A stretch of DNA of 64,000 bases from an uncultured Dehalococcoidia bacterium. GTDB taxonomy: Bacteria > Chloroflexota > Dehalococcoidia > Lucifugimonadales > UBA3495. Positions 59,033 to 64,000 of this stretch are shown piece after piece (the first letter of the stretch is position 1; each line of letters starts with the position of its first letter). The stretch is taken from positions 186,001-250,000 of the forward strand of contig OY282456.1 of assembly GCA_958296225.1 (NCBI GenBank), written 5' to 3'. Below the pieces are notes generated by a model that worked only from the letters and a program-made list of their open reading frames with translations, was not told where the DNA came from and ran no database searches. Made by a program: the position numbers and the translations under genes.

Positions 59033-59581
59033 ATGTCTCAAATCGGAATTGACGCCCGTTTGGAACCGGGGGATGTGAAGCAGCTGAACCGCTGGGTTGC
59101 CGACGGGAAATTTGTTGACCTGGCCGACGCTATCCAGTCCGCCGTCCATACCGCCGTCAACATCTGGCGGTTCGATGAGTTCGTTGAGTGGGAGCGGGAG
59201 ACTTACGGGGGGATGACCGATGCGGAATTCAACGAGGCCATCGCCGAGGAAGGTATGGTTCCGTATGTAAAGCCGGCTCCACCACCGCCGGCGCCGGCGG
59301 TTCGCTTTGTTGCCGCCGACGATGATGAGTACATCGGCCAGTCGGAAGACCCGGACGACTCGGAATCGGAATGGGAAAGCGTCTGGTATGAGGAAGTGCG
59401 TTCCCGGCTGCGTTACCTGATTCAGCAACGCCGCTGGAGCTGCCACAAAATTGCGGAGCATTTGGCCTGGGATGGATTCGCAACGTCGGACGCCGCTGTT
59501 GATTTGTGGTATCGCGGGCAACAAAGGCCCAGCGACCCGGACGCGGTGCTGGACTCGCTGAACCGGATGCTGGAGGAGTGA
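59033..59581 (+). CDS. Putative antitoxin with unusual length, upstream of MazF-like toxin
   Basis: A 182-residue acidic protein. Residues 5-45 (IGIDARLEPGDVKQLNRWVA, then DLADAIQSAVHTAV) look like a ribbon-helix-helix or AbrB-like antitoxin head. A Pro-rich linker (KPAPPPPAPAV) and an acidic stretch (DDDEYIGQSEDPDDSESEWE) follow, then a helical tail (RSRLRYLIQQRRWSCHKIAE) not typical of MazE. Its stop overlaps the toxin start (TGATG). A -10-like TATACT lies at 58996-59001. Confidence 0.65.
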   Translation: MSQIGIDARLEPGDVKQLNRWVADGKFVDLADAIQSAVHTAVNIWRFDEFVEWERETYGGMTDAEFNEAIAEEGMVPYVKPAPPPPAPAVRFVAADDDEYIGQSEDPDDSESEWESVWYEEVRSRLRYLIQQRRWSCHKIAEHLAWDGFATSDAAVDLWYRGQQRPSDPDAVLDSLNRMLEE

Positions 59582-59961
59582 TGCCCGTATTGTTGCGGGG
59601 GCAAATCTATTGGGCCGACCTGAACCCGGCAATTGGACACGAGCAAGCCGGGCGCCGGCCGGTTCTGGTATTAACCGAATCCGTGTCTAATGCCGACAGC
59701 GATATAGCCATTGTCGTCCCGGTCACCGGCGCTCGCCAAAGGGTCGGATTCCCGTATGCCGTGCGACTCCGGTCGGTGGCAAAGCTCCGGCGCTCCTGGG
59801 CATTGCCCCGCCAAATCAGGGCGGTGTCCGGTGAAAGATTTGATGACCTTATAGGCAGGGTTTCCAATCGTGAAATGAGAGCCGTCGCCCGCGCCGTATT
59901 GCGCCATATTCTACCGCCGGACAGCGCTACGGTTGTCGCTGATTACCGGGAACTGATTTAG
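59581..59961 (+). CDS. MazF/PemK family toxin
   Basis: A 126-residue endoribonuclease-type toxin. LLRGQIYWADLNPAIGHEQA, then GRRPVLVLTE, is the signature with the catalytic Arg in GRRPVLV; DIAIVVPVTGARQRVGFPYA and SWALPRQIRAVSGERF complete the fold. It is translationally coupled to the upstream antitoxin by TGATG. Confidence 0.92.
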   Translation: MPVLLRGQIYWADLNPAIGHEQAGRRPVLVLTESVSNADSDIAIVVPVTGARQRVGFPYAVRLRSVAKLRRSWALPRQIRAVSGERFDDLIGRVSNREMRAVARAVLRHILPPDSATVVADYRELI

Positions 59962-59987
59962 TCAGGCCGTCCGGCATCCTGCCCGCC

Positions 59988-60884
59988 GTGTGGATTTTCC
60001 TCGCCATTTGCAGCGCCGCCTCCCTCGGCCTCGCCAACATCGCCCACAAGCGCCTGCTCGACAACTACCTGGCCGGCGTGGGCGTCCTTGGGGCCGGTTC
60101 CATGCTGACCCGCCTTGTCTGCGGTGTCATCGTCCTGGCCGTCGTCGGCTGGCCCACCGGCGCCCCGGCCCAATCCGTAGCCGTCGGTTTCCTGTCCGGC
60201 ATCAGTCTCGGCGCGGGGCTGGCGCTCCTGTTCCTGGGCCTCAAGCTGGGCGAGGCGTCCCGCGCCGTGGCCGTCAGCCAGACCAACCCCATTCTGGTAG
60301 CTCTGCTGGCCCTGGCCGTGCTCGGAGAAACCGTATCCCCGGCCCAGTGGACGGCCATCGCCCTCGTAATCTGCGGCGCGGCCCTGGTATCCGTCGCGGG
60401 ATTCGGACGCGGACTGTTCCGGCTCACGCCGGGCTTGACCGCGCTGGCCGGCAGCTCCGCCGGCCTGGGCATATCGTTCTTTCTGGCCAAACTGGTGCTG
60501 GCCGACCTCACCCCGTGGGAGGTATTCGGGCTGCAAGAGCTGGGCATGGCGCCCGTATTCGCGTTATTTGGCCGGCCGGACAACTGGCGGCGCCTCTGGG
60601 ACGGCCTGCAATCCCGCCCCGCCCGGTGGACGTTCCTCATCGGCGAGGGGTTGCTGCCCCAACTGGCGATACTGCTCTTTGTCTGGTCATTTCACTTTGG
60701 CCCGGTGTCGCTGGCGGCGGCGATTCTGGCGACGCGGCCCCTGTTCGTATTCGTGGTGGGAACGCTGCTGAGCTGGCGGACGCTGGGGTTGTTACAGGAA
60801 TCGCTGGGGCCGTCGGCGCTGGCAGTCAAGTTCGTCGCCATCGCCATGATTGTCGCCGGCACTACGCTGCTGGCTCTGGTCTGA
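59988..60884 (+). CDS. EamA/DMT-family transporter
   Basis: A 298-residue protein with about ten hydrophobic segments in two EamA halves. The first half ends with LGLKLGEASRAVAVSQTNPI, then LVALLALAVLGETVSPAQW, the typical DMT motif; the second ends with FGPVSLAAAILATRPLFVFV, then VGTLLSWRTLGLLQE. A GTG start is used (TGGATTTTC follows). Substrate unknown. It overlaps the convergent plsY end by 23 bases. Confidence 0.85.
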   Translation: MWIFLAICSAASLGLANIAHKRLLDNYLAGVGVLGAGSMLTRLVCGVIVLAVVGWPTGAPAQSVAVGFLSGISLGAGLALLFLGLKLGEASRAVAVSQTNPILVALLALAVLGETVSPAQWTAIALVICGAALVSVAGFGRGLFRLTPGLTALAGSSAGLGISFFLAKLVLADLTPWEVFGLQELGMAPVFALFGRPDNWRRLWDGLQSRPARWTFLIGEGLLPQLAILLFVWSFHFGPVSLAAAILATRPLFVFVVGTLLSWRTLGLLQESLGPSALAVKFVAIAMIVAGTTLLALV

Positions 60885-61533
60885 CGCGGAACTTTACCGT
60901 CCACAAATGCGCCGCGCCCACGCCCACGAACAGGGCGATGCAGTAGCAGACCGGCCCCCAGGCCACGCCGAAAAAGGCTTTGGCAATCACGATGGATGAA
61001 ATGTACATCAAGGCCAGCGTCAGCGTGGTGTTGCGGGTGCGCCAAAGCAGCAGCGCGGCCGGCAGGGCCATCAGCAGCACCGGCCCGGTCAGCACCGCGC
61101 CGGTTACGCCGACGGCGGTAGCCGCGCCGCGTCCCCCGCGCCAGCGCAGCCACACCGGCCAGATATGCCCGGCGATGGCGGATACTCCGGCCAGCATCCC
61201 CGGCCCGGAGGCCCCGCGCTCCACCCCGTCGGGCGCGACGATGCCGACCAGCAGGTTGACGGCGAAAACGGGCGCGGCGCCTTTGGCGATGTCCACGGCG
61301 CCAACCAGGATGCCCCAGCGCCGGCCGAACAGCCGTCCCACGTTGCCGGCGCCGGCGTTGCCGTCGCCAATCCGGTGAATGTCGGTTACGGCGCGGGCGG
61401 CCCGGCGGGCGGCCAGCTGCGCCGTGGGCAGGCTGCCCAGCAGGTAGCCCAGCAGGACCGCCGCGCCGGACAGCCAAAGCACCGGAACCGCCCCCGCTAG
61501 GCCGGAACCAGGCCGGTTTTCACCGGCGTACAC
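60862..61533 (-). CDS. plsY: Glycerol-3-phosphate acyltransferase PlsY
   Basis: An up to 223-residue membrane protein. The three PlsY motifs are present: LLGYLLGSLPTAQLAARRAA, HRIGDGNAGAGNVGRLFGRR and WLRWRGGRGAATAVGV. It makes lysophosphatidic acid from acyl-phosphate and glycerol 3-phosphate. About five to seven hydrophobic segments. The ATG lies inside the end of ilvE; a GTG at 61482 (VLWLSGAAV) fits the family length better, so the true start is uncertain. The His in the second motif region replaces the more common Arg/Ser. Confidence 0.88.
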   Translation of the reverse strand: MYAGENRPGSGLAGAVPVLWLSGAAVLLGYLLGSLPTAQLAARRAARAVTDIHRIGDGNAGAGNVGRLFGRRWGILVGAVDIAKGAAPVFAVNLLVGIVAPDGVERGASGPGMLAGVSAIAGHIWPVWLRWRGGRGAATAVGVTGAVLTGPVLLMALPAALLLWRTRNTTLTLALMYISSIVIAKAFFGVAWGPVCYCIALFVGVGAAHLWTVKFRVRPEPAA

Positions 61534-62462
61534 CAGTGGCGGTACTTGGGGTTGTTGCCCACCACGATGTCAAAGTACATTCGTTGCAGTTCGGCAGTGA
61601 TGGGGCCGGGCTTGCCGTCGGCGATGGCGCGGTTGTCCAGCTCAATCACCGGCGTCAGATGCGCCGCCGTCCCGCTGAGAAACACCTCATCGGCCAGGTA
61701 GAGTTCGCTGCGGTCGATGGTTCGCGTTTCCACCGGCGTCTCCAGTTCGGTGCGGCAGAGCTGCATTACGGTGTCGCGGGTGATGCCGCCCAGGGCGTTG
61801 TCCTCCAGGCCGGGGGTATAGATGCGCCCGTTCTTGACCATAAATATGTTTTCGCCGGAACCCTCGGATACGTGGCCGTCGTGGTTCAGCAGGATGGCTT
61901 CGTCAAAGCCGCTGAGGGTAGCCTCGGTTTTAGCGAGGATGCTGTTGACGTAGATGCCGCAGGCTTTGATGCGCGCCGGAATCATCGGGTCGTCAACCCG
62001 CCGCCAGGACGACGTGCAGCAGCGCAGCCGGTCGCTGCCCAGGTAGTTGCCGAAAGGCACGGTAATCAGCGTGAAGTCGGACGACAATTCCTGCAGTTTC
62101 AGGTTGGCGACCAGTTCCTCGCTCTTGTAAGCCAGCGGGCGGATGTAAATGTCCGAGTCGTGCCGGTTCCGCTCCACCAGCTCCGTAGTGATGTGGCACA
62201 GGTCGTCGGCGGAGTAGGGAATGTCCATCATCAGGATGCGGCAGCCGTCCAGCAGGCGCTCGTAATGCTCCCGCATCCGAAAGATGTTGATGGCCCCCTG
62301 TTCGGCGTTCCAGTTGCCGCGGATGCCCTCAAACACGCCCGTGCCGTAGTGCAGGGCGTGGGTCATTACGCTTACTTTGGCCTCATTTGCTGGCACGAAC
62401 TGGCCGCGAAAGAACACTTGCAGCTGGTCGGAGTTGAAGGAAGCCTGGCCATTGGTAGTCAC
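61497..62462 (-). CDS. ilvE: Branched-chain amino acid aminotransferase
   Basis: A 321-residue fold type IV PLP enzyme. VMTHALHYGTGVFEGIRGNW is the N-terminal signature. The PLP Lys is in PMIPARIKACGIYVNSILAK near residue 167. DEAILLNHDGHVSEGSGENI is the conserved Glu loop, and LADEVFLSGTAAHLTPVIEL ends the site. It makes or degrades Leu, Ile and Val with 2-oxoglutarate. It lies just upstream of plsY. Confidence 0.94.
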   Translation of the reverse strand: MTTNGQASFNSDQLQVFFRGQFVPANEAKVSVMTHALHYGTGVFEGIRGNWNAEQGAINIFRMREHYERLLDGCRILMMDIPYSADDLCHITTELVERNRHDSDIYIRPLAYKSEELVANLKLQELSSDFTLITVPFGNYLGSDRLRCCTSSWRRVDDPMIPARIKACGIYVNSILAKTEATLSGFDEAILLNHDGHVSEGSGENIFMVKNGRIYTPGLEDNALGGITRDTVMQLCRTELETPVETRTIDRSELYLADEVFLSGTAAHLTPVIELDNRAIADGKPGPITAELQRMYFDIVVGNNPKYRHWCTPVKTGLVPA

Positions 62463-62542
62463 GTAATGCCCCCTTAGAGCAAAGATTTCAGCGCATTATA
62501 CCGTTGACCAACTGAACTTGCCAATCGCCGCTCCATCTCAGG

Positions 62543-62569
62543 CAGCGTTCCGTTTCAGGTGGTTTGGTT
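62543..62569. repeat. Orphan insertion-sequence end
   Basis: CAGCGTTCCGTTTCAGGTGG (continuing TTTGGTT) differs at only one or two positions from the outer end of the insertion sequence at 16257-16282. No transposase or second end is found here, so this is a solo end left by deletion or one-ended transposition. Confidence 0.75.
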
Positions 62570-62789
62570 ATTCATAGTTCCCGCGAAGGCGGGAATCGAC
62601 GACCCGGCGACGCCGGCGCCGGGTGTCGCGGCGATGATGCCAGTGGACGGCGGCGGCGGTTACGGCGTGGCTGACCGACCGGCACAAGGCACGGGCGGCG
62701 CGGGCGTAATCGCCGGCGGCGATGTTGGCGGGGGTGAAGTTGAGGCAATGGCGGCTGCGATTGAGGTGGTGGGCTGGGTTCATTGGCAA
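62568..62789 (-). pseudogene. Small helical protein fragment truncated by the IS end
   Basis: A 73-residue frame. The first 45 residues (NRSRHCLNFTPANIAAGDYA, RAARALCRSVSHAVTAAAVH) look like a real helical protein. The last residues (DSRLRGNYE) are encoded by the REP hairpin and the IS end, where the stop lies. The original C-terminus is lost. Confidence 0.4.
62578..62595. repeat. REP-like palindrome
   Basis: TTCCCGC and GCGGGAA form a 7-bp stem with a GAAG loop, directly beside the orphan IS end. A similar palindrome (GATTCCCGCC) sits beside the degenerate IS end at 17347. Confidence 0.6.
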
Positions 62790-63429
62790 TGCGTCCTTTT
62801 GCTGGTTCAGGTGGTGGGCGGGATGCGGTGGGCGAGCCAGAGGTTACCGGTCATTGTCAGCCCCACGGCCGGGGGTTTTACGCAAAGTTTTGCTCCGATG
62901 GTTCGTGAACTGCGCTTGGAGGGCGCAGCCACGCAGCGCGGTGGCAGTCGCTGTTGGCCGGTTAGACCGTTCTCGCGTAAGCATTGGACGAGGGGTCTCC
63001 ACGACGCCGGTATGCGATTTTAGTGCTGACTGGCCGTTGACGACCGGTTGACCTCTGGCGGGACTGAGATTCACGTGATAGGTTGCAGTATAGTACCGAT
63101 GTTCGCGGTTGTCAAAGGGGGGTTGTCAGCGGCCCGGCATTTCACGCCGGCCCGCTTTGTCACTGCGGGCGCAGCGTGGAAATCGCGCCGGCGTAGAGCG
63201 GGCGGTTGGATGCCGTCGTTAGCGCCATTATTCTTGTCCCATTCCTCAAAAATCGCCCAAATCAGTCAGCCGCTAATAACCCGCCGCTCGCTTATCCTCT
63301 GCTATAAAAACGCCGTCACCGGGAGCGGCGGCTTCTCGCCTGTTGCTTATCACAACTTGCCGCCGCTCCGGGCCATACCCAAAATCCCCCGCGCGGGCTG
63401 GACAGCTCCGGGGCCGGAAGGAACGGAAA
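62790..63429. other. Intergenic region of about 640 bases, no gene seen
   Basis: No frame with family features or a good ribosome binding site was found on either strand. Base composition is mixed and less regular than coding sequence. Confidence 0.5.
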
Positions 63430-64000
63430 ATGCCTGTAGAACAAACTAACGAACTGGCCCAGCGGCTGCGCAAAGCGGAAGAAGCCGCCAACGCTATGGA
63501 AAAGCTCGAGTCGCTGGCATCGCAAGCCCCTTCATTGCGGGAGCAGGTAAGCATACTGCAACGGCTGGAAGAGCGGGAACAGCACCGGAAACAGGCGTTG
63601 GAGAATGCCCGATACGCCCTGTCGGGAGCCGCCCAGGCACAGCAAAACCTGCCCGACATCATCGCCAACGCGGCCAACCTGGTCAATCAGCTGGCCCGCG
63701 CCCTGCGCGAAGTGGATACTTTCCGCCGCGAAGCCACCGCCGCCTTGAGCGTGGTGGACCGTATGAACTACGAGGACGAACTGGATGACGCCCTGGAGCA
63801 TCAGGACGAGTCGCCGGTGCCGCGGGACCCGCAATCCATCAGGATGATAGTGGCGTCCCGGCACGGCAGCGCCCGGGTCCGTCAGATGATTGAGGAGATG
63901 TCCCCCGGTTTCGAGGTCTTCGCCGGCTGCAGCCTTGACGCCGTCCCTATGCGCCGCGAACTGACCAACCTCATCATGGCGCAACTGGCCGCCGAAGCGG
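63430..64000 (+). CDS. Coiled-coil hypothetical protein (3' end outside window)
   Basis: At least 190 codons run off the right edge. The N-terminal 90 residues are a long coiled coil (LAQRLRKAEEAANAMEKLES; SILQRLEEREQHRKQALENA). After an Ala-rich helix, a globular part begins (SIRMIVASRHGSARVRQMIE; FEVFAGCSLDAVPMRRELTN). No family is recognised. A GGAACGGAAA sequence before the ATG gives a weak ribosome binding site. Confidence 0.7.
   Translation, partial: MPVEQTNELAQRLRKAEEAANAMEKLESLASQAPSLREQVSILQRLEEREQHRKQALENARYALSGAAQAQQNLPDIIANAANLVNQLARALREVDTFRREATAALSVVDRMNYEDELDDALEHQDESPVPRDPQSIRMIVASRHGSARVRQMIEEMSPGFEVFAGCSLDAVPMRRELTNLIMAQLAAEA

Overview
The window is GC-rich, gene-dense bacterial DNA that looks like a chromosome segment from an uncultured Chloroflexota lineage (SAR202 or Dehalococcoidia-like). 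This is an inference from gene content: F420-type enzymes (a Ddn-family reductase and two LLM-class oxidoreductases), a UbiD/UbiA/UbiX/MenG quinone cluster, several Uma2 (DUF820) proteins, many toxin-antitoxin genes and many 4-base ATGA gene overlaps. No rRNA, tRNA or CRISPR array was seen.

Layout. 1-8 kb: a ThDP enzyme (cut by the window edge), a Ddn-like reductase, a zinc-ribbon protein, then quinone-type genes (ubiD, ubiA-ubiX, menG) mixed with a HicAB pair, a J-domain protein with a 46-residue repeat array and a DHFR/RibD-like reductase. 8-17.5 kb: a SIS-domain enzyme, a FitA-like antitoxin whose PIN toxin is cut by a deleted IS1-like element, a DUF3467-like pair, an IS5-type remnant, xerD, an AAA ATPase with a frameshifted partner, and an intact insertion sequence using a probable -1 ribosomal frameshift. 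17.5-36.6 kb: mostly metabolic and housekeeping genes (enoyl-CoA hydratase, tlyA, penicillin acylase, site-2 protease, apt, yraN-rnhB-mnmA), with two separate tandem segmental duplications (acylase tail plus membrane-protein pair; Uma2 plus a piece of apt).

36.6-49.8 kb is the accessory island. A strong promoter-like sequence precedes a tightly packed three-gene set (PD-(D/E)XK-like nuclease, winged-helix-like protein, P-loop ATPase) of less GC-rich DNA. It abuts a broken type I methylase-specificity (HsdM-HsdS) fusion exactly at the methylase SAM motif. Then come an ImmA/IrrE protease with a duplicated HTH, a DUF4411 PIN-type toxin, two HicB-like proteins, a zeta-toxin-like kinase and an AAA ATPase/TOPRIM-like pair. 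A PEP-mutase-like enzyme and a two-subunit CoA-transferase lie within this stretch. The three-gene set is my best candidate for an undescribed defence system.

49.8-64 kb: an atypical SDR, a secreted FN3 protein, two paralogous HExxH metallopeptidase-like proteins (one lipoprotein, one without signal) around a coiled-coil repeat protein, a decayed D12-class adenine methylase, an arylsulfotransferase-like beta-propeller, a MazF pair, a DMT transporter, plsY and ilvE, an orphan insertion-sequence end and a partial coiled-coil gene.

Several reading frames (cinA-like, an LLM oxidoreductase, a membrane protein, the ATPase partner, the D12 methylase, the FN3 protein) are broken by what look like one-base losses, often next to G or C runs. 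These may be consensus errors or real decay; the sequence alone cannot decide.
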